From Candidatus Pacearchaeota archaeon (lineage in GTDB: Archaea > Nanobdellota > Nanobdellia > Pacearchaeales > GW2011-AR1), in NCBI GenBank assembly GCA_017609695.1, contig JAFCDM010000010.1, positions 1 through 14,026 of the forward strand: a stretch of DNA of 14,026 nt, read 5' to 3'. Numbering within the stretch: position 1 is the stretch's first letter; each line of letters opens with the position of its first letter. A program made the position numbers and the translations under genes. Shown here piece after piece: positions 1 to 7,607 of this stretch. A model generated the notes under the pieces. It was not told where the DNA came from and made no database searches. It worked only from the letters and a program-made list of their open reading frames with translations.

Positions 1-1413
1 AAAGTTTTCTAAATCTAAATGTTTTTCTATTGAAATTGCATATTTAATTGAATCATAATCTGTTTTATCTGCAATTGTTTTTCTTAGTTCAACAGTAGTG
101 CAAATATCTCTTCGGTTCCAGGACTGGGAACCTGAACATAAAGTTTTAGAAGCGATTGTTGAATCGTTTTCTAAAAAAAGATTATAATCTTCTATACTTA
201 CAAGTTCTTTAATCTCTGTCCCCCAATAGATATGCCCAAGGCGCTGGAAAGTATCTTGGTCATTTCCCACTATAAATCTCTCATTGGGATATTTTTCGAT
301 AATCTTATTTAAATCTTGCAAAACTAAATCTTCTTGAAATGTTTCATTGAATTTTAAATTAGGTAAATTTTGTATAAAAGTGCGAAATTCTGTAGCATTT
401 GTTTCATATTTTATTTGGATTAAATAGGGATTAATAACTAATAAACTCAATATTAAAAAAATTAAAAGTTGAATTTTAAATTGTTTTGCAGTTAAATTTT
501 CTCCTAAAATTAAAATAATTATCGGCATTATGATTAATAGATATCTAGGGTGTGCACAATGAATTAAAATTAAGATAATTGATAGCCCTAAAAAAATAAT
601 TGTTTTTTTCTCCTTGTCAAAAGATTTTTTTGTAAATAATAAATAAATAAAAAAAGGAATCAGTAAAAGAATAAAAAAACGATTCATAAAAGAAAAAGTA
701 GGGGCTTGCCCATAAACACCACCAAAACGCCAGGAAAGCATCGCAAAAAAATGTTTAATTATACTAAAAAAAGCAAAACCAAAAAAAACTTGATCTGTAA
801 TTAATTTTGGCAAAGTTCCAATAAATAATAGGATTATAAAATAAAAAAGATGAGTTGTTTTTTTATTATACAAAAAAGAAATTGCAATAATTATGGCAAA
901 ATAAATTATTGCATCCCAAAATGCCCAGGCTAAACCAATTAGTAATGCTGAACAAAGTAGGTATCTTAATTGCTCTGTTTTATCATATTTTTTAATAAAA
1001 TAATAACCCCATAAGAAAAATAAACTACAAAGTTGGATTGGGCTTATAAATGGAGCCATATACCAAACAATAGGAGTTGTTACAAAAAGTAAAAGAGTTT
1101 TTTTATTCTTATGACTAATATAATAAATACTTAAAATTAGTAAAGAAAGCCACAAGACAGAACTTAGTTTCAGGAAGATAAAACTATTAGTGATGCTTAC
1201 AAGGGGGGAATGAAGGAAACCATACACAATTGAATGAGAAGCCCGAAGTTTAGCTGGTTGAGCTTCTGCAAAAAATTTTGCGGTTGTAGCATAATCTCCA
1301 AAATCCGTGCTTTGGTAATATTTTGTTAATATTGTAATCAAAAATAAAAGAAGAATTGCTATGATTATTATAATTTTATTATATTTGTTGGGTTTATGAG
1401 ATTTAGACATCAT
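1..1413 (-). CDS. Multi-pass membrane protein, GT-C-like glycosyltransferase (3' end cut by window edge)
   Basis: An open frame of 471 codons runs from an ATG pair (1413 or 1410) to the window edge without a stop, so the C-terminus is missing. After a short basic N-terminus (MMSKSHKPNK) comes a strong membrane segment, then a loop with acidic residues in the pattern TDFGDYATTAKFFAE (Asp37, Asp40) followed by HSPL. This loop layout is typical of GT-C enzymes (GT39/ArnT/PglI-like), which transfer sugars from polyprenyl-phosphate donors on the outer membrane face. About ten further hydrophobic segments follow, and the last ~120 visible residues are soluble and probably external. It diverges from the radical SAM gene and lies in a surface-glycan locus, which fits. 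The substrate cannot be told. GT-C assignment rests on topology and the acidic loop, not on a diagnostic signature. Confidence 0.72.
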   Translation of the reverse strand, partial: MMSKSHKPNKYNKIIIIIAILLLFLITILTKYYQSTDFGDYATTAKFFAEAQPAKLRASHSIVYGFLHSPLVSITNSFIFLKLSSVLWLSLLILSIYYISHKNKKTLLLFVTTPIVWYMAPFISPIQLCSLFFLWGYYFIKKYDKTEQLRYLLCSALLIGLAWAFWDAIIYFAIIIAISFLYNKKTTHLFYFIILLFIGTLPKLITDQVFFGFAFFSIIKHFFAMLSWRFGGVYGQAPTFSFMNRFFILLLIPFFIYLLFTKKSFDKEKKTIIFLGLSIILILIHCAHPRYLLIIMPIIILILGENLTAKQFKIQLLIFLILSLLVINPYLIQIKYETNATEFRTFIQNLPNLKFNETFQEDLVLQDLNKIIEKYPNERFIVGNDQDTFQRLGHIYWGTEIKELVSIEDYNLFLENDSTIASKTLCSGSQSWNRRDICTTVELRKTIADKTDYDSIKYAISIEKHLDLENF

Positions 1414-1431
1414 ATTTCAAGCAAATAAGGT

Positions 1432-1439
1432 GTTTTAAA
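1432..1439 (-). promoter_or_regulatory. TATA box for the GT-C-like gene
   Basis: TTTAAAAC on the minus strand, centred 23-26 nt upstream of the ATG pair at 1413/1410. This spacing predicts a transcript starting at or next to the start codon. The match to ATG 1410 is slightly better than to 1413. Confidence 0.5.
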
Positions 1440-1481
1440 GATTTATTTATTACATAATAAGAATACTCTAAATAAATAATG

Positions 1482-1489
1482 TTTAAATA
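1482..1489 (+). promoter_or_regulatory. TATA box for the radical SAM operon
   Basis: TTTAAATA, a near-ideal archaeal TATA box, centred about 29 nt before the ATG at 1515. It predicts a leader of only a few nucleotides. The AGGGGGAT at 1493-1500 looks like a ribosome site but lies upstream of the predicted transcription start and 14 nt from the ATG, so it is probably not used. Confidence 0.6.
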
Positions 1490-1514
1490 GTAAGGGGGAT
1501 AGTGATTTTTAAAA

Positions 1515-2945
1515 ATGAAAATATTATTAATACAACCAAATTCCACTGAAGAAATAAAAAAAGAATATCTTTCTTTGCAATACCCTATCAATCTGGGGTA
1601 TATTGCAGCAGTATTAAAAAAACAAGGACATGAGGTGAATATGGTAGATTTTAATGTGATGAGTAGAAAAAAATTAGGTTTTTTTATTTCTAAGTATAAA
1701 CCTGAAATAATTGGGATAACCGCATTAACCTCTAGTATTCTTAATGCTCAAAATATTATTTCAGAAATAAAAAAAATTGATGAAAAGATTATTACAGTTT
1801 TAGGTGGGATTCATGCTTCTTCCTTACCAATTAAAACAATGGAAGAGAATTTAGATTTAGATTATTTAATTTTTGGAGAAGGAGAAAAAACAATTGTTGA
1901 GCTTGTTGATAAAATTATTAAAAAAAAGAGTTTGTTGGGGGTAAACGGACTTGTTTTTAGAAAAAATAAAAAAATAATTAAAAATAAACCAAGGGAATTG
2001 ATTAAAAATTTAGATTCTATTCCATTTTCTGAAAGAGGGCTTATCCCTTTAGAACTATATAAAAAACAACATGTATCTAGGGGCTTTTCTAGAAGAGATA
2101 AAAAAATTGTGGAGATTATGACTAGTCGTGGATGTCCTAATCAGTGTATTTTTTGTGCTGGGCATGTAAATTATGGTTTTTGTGTAAGATTTAGAAGTTA
2201 TGAACATATTGCAGAAGAAATAAATCAGTGTATTAAGAATTATGGAGCAAATCATGTTTCTATTGAAGATGACACTTTTACATTAAATAAAGAATTAGTA
2301 AAAAAATTATGTGATTTTTTTAAAGAAAAAAATTTAACTTGGAATTGTAATGCCAGGGTCAATACAGTCAATTTTAAAATTTTAAAGTTGATGGCTCAAT
2401 CTGGTTGTAAAAAAATAGCTTTTGGAGTTGAATCCGGGAATCCCGAGATTCTTAAAAAAATAAAAAAAGGCATTACAATCTCCCAAGTAATAACAGCTGT
2501 TGAGGACTCTAAGAAGGCTGGGATAAAATATGTTGAATGTGATTTTATGATTGGCTCACATATTGATGAAACTTTTAAAACTGTAAATGATACTAAAAAA
2601 TTAATTCATAAATTAATGCCTGATTTTCTGTCACTTGCTGTAATGTGCCCTTTTCCTGGAACAGAAGTTTATGACTTAATGGTTAAAAATAAGTATCTTG
2701 ATGAAAATCCAGACTGGTCTCAGTTTACTTTTTTTGGAGAATTAAACAGATATAAAAGAATAAAGTATCTAACTTCTGAACAGATGGTTAAATTACAAAG
2801 AAAAATTCTTAAAGGATATTACTCCTCCCCAAAATATATGTTCTCACAATTAATCAAAATTAGAAGTTTCGGCGAAATAAGGTATTTTAAACAATTAGGA
2901 TTTTCTTTTTTAGAAGAATTTTTCCTAAGGAAAAAAGTTAAATGA
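1515..2945 (+). CDS. B12-binding domain radical SAM protein
   Basis: A 476-residue protein with the two-domain layout of class B radical SAM enzymes. Residues 1-150 form a cobalamin-binding Rossmann-like domain (MKILLIQPNS start, INLGYIAAVLKKQGH, TVLGGIHAS, FGEGE). The radical SAM core follows, with the cluster motif CPNQCIFC (Cys207, Cys211, Cys214), then IEDDTFT and FGVESGNPEILKKIKKG. The family uses a 4Fe-4S cluster and S-adenosylmethionine, often with cobalamin, for methylations and other radical changes on lipids, sugars and cofactors. The domain lacks the classical DxHxxG cobalamin ligand, as is common in this group. It overlaps the following SDR gene by an ATGA, so the two are probably translated together. 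Its position in a glycan/lipid-carrier locus suggests a lipid or sugar substrate, but the exact reaction cannot be read from sequence. Confidence 0.9.
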   Translation: MKILLIQPNSTEEIKKEYLSLQYPINLGYIAAVLKKQGHEVNMVDFNVMSRKKLGFFISKYKPEIIGITALTSSILNAQNIISEIKKIDEKIITVLGGIHASSLPIKTMEENLDLDYLIFGEGEKTIVELVDKIIKKKSLLGVNGLVFRKNKKIIKNKPRELIKNLDSIPFSERGLIPLELYKKQHVSRGFSRRDKKIVEIMTSRGCPNQCIFCAGHVNYGFCVRFRSYEHIAEEINQCIKNYGANHVSIEDDTFTLNKELVKKLCDFFKEKNLTWNCNARVNTVNFKILKLMAQSGCKKIAFGVESGNPEILKKIKKGITISQVITAVEDSKKAGIKYVECDFMIGSHIDETFKTVNDTKKLIHKLMPDFLSLAVMCPFPGTEVYDLMVKNKYLDENPDWSQFTFFGELNRYKRIKYLTSEQMVKLQRKILKGYYSSPKYMFSQLIKIRSFGEIRYFKQLGFSFLEEFFLRKKVK

Positions 2946-3781
2946 TAATTGTGACTGGAGCGGATAGTTTTGTAGGAAAAAATTTTATTAATGCAACAGA
3001 TCATAAATGTTTTTGTTTAGTTAGAAAAAAAGAAAATATAAAACAAAAACAAGCTGTTGTAAATTTTTTTGATAAAAAAGATATTTCTCAATATATTAAA
3101 AAAGGGGATGTAATCCTCCATATCCTAGGGATAACTGCAGGAGATAAAAAAGAAATTTATAGAGTTAATTATCTAATAACTAAAAATTTAGTTGATGCTT
3201 CAAAAAATAAAGCTAAAAAGATAATTTTTATTAGCTCAGCTATAACTAAATTAAAAGAAAAAGGGAATTATGGAAAAAGTAAAATTTTAGCAGAAAATTA
3301 TATTAAAGATTCAGGGATAGATTATATTTTTCTAAAACCAAGTATAATTTATGGTAAGGAAAATAAAATGATTGGTAAATTAATTAAGTTAATTAAGAAA
3401 AATAAATTTATCCCAGTTATTGGTTCTGGGAATTATAAAATTGCCCCAGTTTATATAAAAGACATAAATAAAATTTTAGAAAAAAGCATTAATCTTGATT
3501 GTGGTAAGGAGTATTTTATTTCTGGAGAAGAAATTTCAATGAATAACTTAATTAAAAAAATCGCAAAGATTTATTCTAAAAAAATAATAAAAATACCTAT
3601 CCCCCTTTTTTTATTAAAATTTATTTCTTTATTTAAAATTAAAATATTCCCAAAATTTGAACAATTAAACAGGATTACAAAACACCCTAAATATGATACA
3701 AGAGATTTTAAAAAAGATTTTGAGATTAAATTAATCGGCATAGATGAAGGAATCAAAGATTTAAAGAAACAGGGATTTTAA
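2942..3781 (+). CDS. NAD-dependent epimerase/dehydratase (atypical extended SDR)
   Basis: A 279-residue SDR protein. The N-terminal nucleotide site is TGADSFVG (residues 5-12), close to the TGxxGxxG of extended SDRs. The catalytic YxxxK is present in NYGKSK (Tyr110, Lys114), followed by FLKPSIIYG. The ATG lies inside the stop of the radical SAM gene (ATGA overlap at 2942-2945), indicating translational coupling; no separate promoter is visible. It is shorter than standard sugar-nucleotide epimerases (310-340 residues) and resembles atypical SDRs such as the NADH-ubiquinone subunit-like or YwnB-like group, so the substrate may be a lipid-linked or nucleotide sugar, or something else. It converges end to end on the next gene with no intergenic base. 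Confidence 0.85.
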   Translation: MIIVTGADSFVGKNFINATDHKCFCLVRKKENIKQKQAVVNFFDKKDISQYIKKGDVILHILGITAGDKKEIYRVNYLITKNLVDASKNKAKKIIFISSAITKLKEKGNYGKSKILAENYIKDSGIDYIFLKPSIIYGKENKMIGKLIKLIKKNKFIPVIGSGNYKIAPVYIKDINKILEKSINLDCGKEYFISGEEISMNNLIKKIAKIYSKKIIKIPIPLFLLKFISLFKIKIFPKFEQLNRITKHPKYDTRDFKKDFEIKLIGIDEGIKDLKKQGF

Positions 3782-4828
3782 TTATAAAAATCTTTTAAAT
3801 AACCCTAAAATCCCCTGGCTCCAGGCCATAGTATGGGTAACTCCTGTCCCTTTTTTAATTTCGTTTTTATGTTCTAAATACCAATTATAGGACCTTATTA
3901 GAGCATCAGAATTGCTATAATTTGGTATCCAATTAAGTTGTTTTTGGAGTTTTTCTACTGAAACAAAAGAATCTTTTGAAGCAGTTCTATAAACCCACTT
4001 GTATAATGGTGAAAGTTTTAAAATTTCAAAGATTCTTAAGAAAAAAATTGCTAATGAAGCTGGGGTTTTCATAACTCTTGTTCCAGAATTAGCAAATTTA
4101 CATAATGCAGAAACATCCTCATAAACTGTCCTAAATTCTATCGCCCCGACATTAAAAGTATCATTTACTTTGTCTATTGATTTTGTTAATGTTAAATAAA
4201 CAGCATCTGCTAAATCTTCTACTTCTAAAAGCTGATATTTATTTTTTCCATTTCCTAATATTGGAATCTTTTTGCCATTTTCAACCCAATCATATAAAAT
4301 TTGAAAAATCCCTAACCTATTTGTTCCAATAAAGGTTTTTGGCCTTAGTATGGGAACACATAATCCTTTTTTTCTATATTTTTCGCATATTTTTTCTGCG
4401 ATTATTTTTGTTTTTCCATATGGGCCTTTTTCAATTAATGCGTCATCTTCATAAAGAGGATGCTTTTCTTGAATCCCATAAACTGCAGTAGAAGAAATAA
4501 AAATAACTCTTTTGACATTGTTATTAAAGGAGGACTCTAAAATATTTTTTGTTCCCCCTACATTTATCTGTTTTATTATTTTTGCTTTGTATAAAGGTAG
4601 TGCTGCTGCACTATGGATTACAAAATCTGGCTTTTCTTTTTTTATTAAATCTTCAACACCTTTTTTATCCCTTATGTCTAATCTAAAATATATTATATTT
4701 TCATCGTATTCTTCTTTGTTAAAGGGGATAATGTCTATAATAATAATTTTATCAAAAAGTTTAGAAAATCTTTTGCATAAATGATATCCAAAAAAACCAG
4801 CCCCCCCTGTGATTAATAAAGATTTCAT
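3782..4828 (-). CDS. NAD-dependent epimerase/dehydratase (extended SDR)
   Basis: A 348-residue extended SDR with the NAD site TGGAGFFG (residues 7-14), the acidic position after the second strand (IIIIDI), and the catalytic YGKTK (Tyr137, Lys141) preceded by FISSTAVYG. The middle segment LRPKTFIGTNRLG is typical of family members that act on nucleotide sugars or on sterol-like 3-beta-hydroxyl substrates. The C-terminal part carries a hydrophobic stretch (PASLAIFFLRIFEIL, about residue 256 on), which suggests membrane proximity. It differs from both RmlB and the SDR gene on the other strand. Substrate is unknown; epimerisation or reduction of a nucleotide sugar or lipid-linked sugar is likely from the neighbours. 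It has its own TATA box. Confidence 0.87.
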   Translation of the reverse strand: MKSLLITGGAGFFGYHLCKRFSKLFDKIIIIDIIPFNKEEYDENIIYFRLDIRDKKGVEDLIKKEKPDFVIHSAAALPLYKAKIIKQINVGGTKNILESSFNNNVKRVIFISSTAVYGIQEKHPLYEDDALIEKGPYGKTKIIAEKICEKYRKKGLCVPILRPKTFIGTNRLGIFQILYDWVENGKKIPILGNGKNKYQLLEVEDLADAVYLTLTKSIDKVNDTFNVGAIEFRTVYEDVSALCKFANSGTRVMKTPASLAIFFLRIFEILKLSPLYKWVYRTASKDSFVSVEKLQKQLNWIPNYSNSDALIRSYNWYLEHKNEIKKGTGVTHTMAWSQGILGLFKRFL

Positions 4829-4854
4829 TGTAATAAAAAAAGTTTCCTTTAGAA

Positions 4855-4862
4855 TATATAAA
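4855..4862 (-). promoter_or_regulatory. TATA box for the second SDR gene
   Basis: TTTATATA on the minus strand, centred about 30 nt from the ATG at 4828, which predicts a leader of a few nucleotides. It lies back to back with the UbiA promoter in a 103-bp divergent spacer. Confidence 0.55.
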
Positions 4863-4904
4863 GATTCTTATTTTACTTTATAGATATTAGAAATTAGTTG
4901 TTTT

Positions 4905-4912
4905 TTTAAAGT
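4905..4912 (+). promoter_or_regulatory. TATA box for the UbiA-family gene
   Basis: TTTAAAGT in a T-rich context, centred about 24 nt upstream of the ATG at 4932. It predicts a leaderless message. No Shine-Dalgarno sequence lies before the start. Confidence 0.45.
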
Positions 4913-4931
4913 ATATTTGTTCAGTTTATAA

Positions 4932-5789
4932 ATGTTTAAAATTAAAGATTTTCTTAAATTGATTAGGATAAAGCAATGGTATAAGAATGCTGTTATCTTT
5001 ATCCCAATAATTTTTTCGCTTAACTTATTTGATATTGGATTTTTTTTCCTTACCCTCTTAGGTTTTTTTTCATTATGTTTTGTTTCTTCATCTGGGTATA
5101 TCCTTAATGATATTTTAGACATGGGAAAAGATAGGTATCATCCTGAGAAAAAAAATAGGCCTTTAGTTTCTAAGAAGATAAAAATCCCCACAGCGCTAAT
5201 GACCTCAATAATCTTATTAAATTTATCCTTGATTATTGCTTATTCTATTTCTCTTTCTTTTTTATTCGCAGTTTCTATCTTATTTTTATTTTTACAAATT
5301 TATAATTTTTTTATTAGAAAAAGAATATTTTTGGATTTGATTTTTATATCTATAAATTTCGTAATAAGGGCAATTTCTGGAGTTTTTATTACTAATCGCC
5401 CTGTTTCTCCTTGGGTTATTTTATCTGCTTTTTTTGTTTCTTTATTTTTAGTCAGTGGCAAACGCTCTGCAGAACTTTCTTTAAAGAATGTAAAAAAATA
5501 TCGCCCAAATTTTAAAGATTCTGATAAAACAGTCTTAGAATTTTTATCTGTTATGTCTGTTACTTGTGTTTTTATTTTCTTTTCAATTTATAGCATCCTT
5601 TTTGAAAGACAATTAATTCTCTTTAGTCTTCCGGTGGTATTGTATATTACTCTTCTCTTTTTTCGAGATTTGCATGAAAATCCTAAGAAGATAAGAAATC
5701 CTGAAAAATTTATTTTTGATAAAAAAATTCTTGCTTCTATATTTTTATGGATAATTATGGTTTTGGTTGCTTTGTATGTCCTTATATAA
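4932..5789 (+). CDS. UbiA-family prenyltransferase, decaprenyl-phosphate phosphoribosyltransferase-like
   Basis: A 285-residue integral membrane protein with about eight hydrophobic helices. The first aspartate-rich motif is NDILDMGKDRYHPEKKNRP (Asn59, Asp60, Asp63, Asp67), the UbiA signature for Mg-diphosphate binding. The second region, LDLIFISINFVIRAISG (from Asp135), together with SPWVILSAFFVSLFLVSGKR, matches the pattern of decaprenyl-phosphate phosphoribosyltransferases (the mycobacterial Rv3806c type) rather than quinone or heme prenyltransferases. That family joins phosphoribosyl diphosphate to a polyprenyl phosphate at the membrane. The adjacent convergent PAP2 phosphatase would be the expected next enzyme, since in mycobacteria these two functions are also neighbours. 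It overlaps the PAP2 gene end by 8 bp. Family assignment is firm; the phosphoribosyl substrate is an inference from motif similarity and context. Confidence 0.87.
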   Translation: MFKIKDFLKLIRIKQWYKNAVIFIPIIFSLNLFDIGFFFLTLLGFFSLCFVSSSGYILNDILDMGKDRYHPEKKNRPLVSKKIKIPTALMTSIILLNLSLIIAYSISLSFLFAVSILFLFLQIYNFFIRKRIFLDLIFISINFVIRAISGVFITNRPVSPWVILSAFFVSLFLVSGKRSAELSLKNVKKYRPNFKDSDKTVLEFLSVMSVTCVFIFFSIYSILFERQLILFSLPVVLYITLLFFRDLHENPKKIRNPEKFIFDKKILASIFLWIIMVLVALYVLI

Positions 5790-6222
5790 ATAAAGAGATG
5801 ACTAATGAAAAAATTCCTAGTAAAATTCCCCCAAGAACATCTATTAAATAATGTTTTTTAAGATATATCCTAGAATAAAAAACCAAGAGGGTCAAAATTA
5901 AGACTAAAAATATTAGGTAAAAACTTTTTAAGAAATTCATTAATAAAAAAAGGAAAATAAATGTGGCTCTTGCTGCATGGATGCTTGGAAAAGAGGAGGC
6001 ATCAATTTTCTCTATAAAATTTTTATATTCTCTTTTTTTTGGTCTTGGTTTAAAATAAAATATTCTTATAATTAAACTTACTAAATAAATTATTATTAAA
6101 CCCATAATTAGGGTGAGGAAAAAATCATATTCTTTTTGAAATAAAAATAATACAGAGAATAAAATATAAAATAAAACTCCCCCTAAAAAGGTTATTTCTT
6201 CCATAATTTTTTTCATTATCAT
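5782..6222 (-). CDS. PAP2-family membrane phosphatase
   Basis: A 146-residue membrane protein with all three PAP2 motifs: R-x6-RP (Arg53...Arg60-Pro61, with Arg in place of the usual first Lys), PSIH (79-82, with SFPSIHAARA), and SR-x5-H-x3-D (Ser117-Arg118, His124, Asp128). These form the vanadate-dependent haloperoxidase-like site that removes phosphate from lipid phosphates or diphosphates at the outer membrane face. Likely substrates are a polyprenyl-phosphoryl-phosphoribose made by the neighbouring UbiA protein, or undecaprenyl-type diphosphate during carrier recycling. The ATG at 6222 is preferred because a TATA box lies 26-27 nt before it; in-frame ATGs at 6216 and 6204 are alternatives. 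The first ATG lies in the upstream copy of a 23-bp direct repeat whose other copy is inside this gene. Confidence 0.9.
   Translation of the reverse strand: MIMKKIMEEITFLGGVLFYILFSVLFLFQKEYDFFLTLIMGLIIIYLVSLIIRIFYFKPRPKKREYKNFIEKIDASSFPSIHAARATFIFLFLLMNFLKSFYLIFLVLILTLLVFYSRIYLKKHYLIDVLGGILLGIFSLVISLFI
6124..6146. repeat. 23-bp direct repeat, copy 1 (inside PAP2 gene)
   Basis: The 23 bases at 6124-6146 recur exactly at 6218-6240, offset by 94 bp. This copy is coding and gives the FQKEYD region of the phosphatase. The offset is not a multiple of three, so the copies are in different frames. Confidence 0.9.
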
Positions 6223-6240
6223 ATTCTTTTTGAAATAAAA
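6218..6240. repeat. 23-bp direct repeat, copy 2 (PAP2 start codon)
   Basis: Exact copy of 6124-6146. It covers the predicted start codon (ATG at 6222 on the minus strand) and the 18 bases before it, so the present translation start appears to be built from a duplicated piece of the gene's own coding sequence. Confidence 0.9.
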
Positions 6241-6244
6241 TTTC

Positions 6245-6252
6245 TTTTTAAA
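6245..6252 (-). promoter_or_regulatory. TATA box for the PAP2 gene
   Basis: TTTAAAAA on the minus strand, centred 26-27 nt upstream of the ATG at 6222. This is the exact spacing expected for a leaderless transcript and supports that start over the two downstream ATGs. Confidence 0.5.
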
Positions 6253-6275
6253 TTATAATACATTTAGCATTCTTA

Positions 6276-7559
6276 CTAAATAAATTTTACTATTTTCTTT
6301 CCTAAAGCAATACATTCTGACATCCCCCTATCTACTGGGTAAATTTGGCATCCTGTTGCAAGATATAATCCTTTAATTGGGGTTTGGTGTGGTGGTAGGA
6401 GTTTAGAATAATTTAAAGTTGGGATATGTGTTCCATAATCTGATTTAAATAACCAAGAATCTTTTATCCAATCTTCATCAAATTCTGGATTTATTTTTTT
6501 TAGATGAAAAATGTAAGATTTAATCAAATCTTCTTTATTCATTTGATAATATTTATTCTCTTTTGAACCATATTTGGAAATATAAAGAATTGGAAATCCC
6601 CCATAATTATTTTTAGAAACAAAATTTGTATGCTCCATTAACATAACAAAAGGTATTTTACTATCGCTAATATTTAACCAATAATAAGGTATCAGGCTTT
6701 TTTTTAATCTTAAAATTAAAACTAATGAAGTCCTATATTCTATTTTTTTTAGTTTCTCTTTATAGTCTTCAGGCAAGTCTTTAGTTATTTTTAAAAATGC
6801 TTCTAAATCTGCACTAAAAATAATTTTATCAAAAGAAAAGTTTTTCTTTTGTGTTTCCACAATAATCTTACCTTTTTTTCTATATATTTTCTTTATTTTT
6901 GACTTTAAAAAAATTTTGCCCTTACTCTCTTTTATTTTCTTTTCCATTTTATCTATTATTAATTTAAAACTTCCAAGAAGATAACCTTGAACCTCTTTGG
7001 ACATAAATTTTTTCCTAGTTTGCATCCTATACCAGATTTTATTCCAAAACCAAGCCATAGATATTTTATTACAAGCTTCTCCAAATTTTGAAGTTAAAAG
7101 AGGTTTCCATAAAACATTATAAATCTTGCCGGATTTCTTTTTTAACCAATCTTCAGCCGAGATATTTTCAAGTTTTCTCCAATTTTTTAATTTAGAAATA
7201 TAAATTATAGCAATAGCAAATTTTATTTTGTCCACAACCCCGAGATGTTTAAATTTAAGAATATCTGTGTGAGAAGAAAAATTATGCATCTCATTTTTAT
7301 AAAAAAGCCCCATTTTTGAATGATTCCATTTTATATTTTTTTCTAACCCCAGTTCCCTTAACATTTTTAATAAATCAATATCGCAACTAAAAATATGCCT
7401 ATAAAATTTATCTAATAAATACTTTTTATCTATTGTAAAAGAAGACATAAGCCCACCTAAAAAATTCTCTTTTTCAAATAAAAAAACTTCATGTTGTTTA
7501 GAGATTTCATAAGCTGTGGTAAGTCCTACCAATCCTCCCCCAATAACTGCTATTTTCAT
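6276..7559 (-). CDS. FAD-dependent oxidoreductase, protoporphyrinogen-oxidase/amine-oxidase fold
   Basis: A 427-residue flavoprotein. The N-terminus carries the dinucleotide motif GGGLVG (residues 7-12), then FEKENFLGGLMSSF, the usual FAD-contact region of the amine oxidase/phytoene desaturase/protoporphyrinogen oxidase superfamily. The C-terminal FAD site is GLYLATGCQIYPVDRGMSE. The middle has KPLLTSKFG and AWFWNKIW, typical of the COG1232-like subgroup found in polysaccharide and lipid-carrier gene clusters. Heme synthesis genes are absent nearby, so a real protoporphyrinogen oxidase is unlikely; oxidation or desaturation of a lipid-linked sugar or polyprenoid is more in keeping with the neighbours. 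The substrate is unproven. Stop is TAG; it has its own TATA box. Confidence 0.87.
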   Translation of the reverse strand: MKIAVIGGGLVGLTTAYEISKQHEVFLFEKENFLGGLMSSFTIDKKYLLDKFYRHIFSCDIDLLKMLRELGLEKNIKWNHSKMGLFYKNEMHNFSSHTDILKFKHLGVVDKIKFAIAIIYISKLKNWRKLENISAEDWLKKKSGKIYNVLWKPLLTSKFGEACNKISMAWFWNKIWYRMQTRKKFMSKEVQGYLLGSFKLIIDKMEKKIKESKGKIFLKSKIKKIYRKKGKIIVETQKKNFSFDKIIFSADLEAFLKITKDLPEDYKEKLKKIEYRTSLVLILRLKKSLIPYYWLNISDSKIPFVMLMEHTNFVSKNNYGGFPILYISKYGSKENKYYQMNKEDLIKSYIFHLKKINPEFDEDWIKDSWLFKSDYGTHIPTLNYSKLLPPHQTPIKGLYLATGCQIYPVDRGMSECIALGKKIVKFI

Positions 7560-7582
7560 TTGATAAAATAATAAAAAGATGG

Positions 7583-7590
7583 TTTTTAAA
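7583..7590 (-). promoter_or_regulatory. TATA box for the FAD oxidoreductase gene
   Basis: TTTAAAAA on the minus strand, centred 27 nt upstream of the ATG at 7559. It lies within a 13-bp segment at 7581-7593 that is repeated at 7603-7615, where it covers the end of the preceding gene. Confidence 0.5.
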
Positions 7591-7607
7591 AATTTATATA
7601 TTGGTTT

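Noticed and set aside
4512..4784. Plus-strand 90-codon ORF
   Set aside because: Antisense shadow of the second SDR gene.
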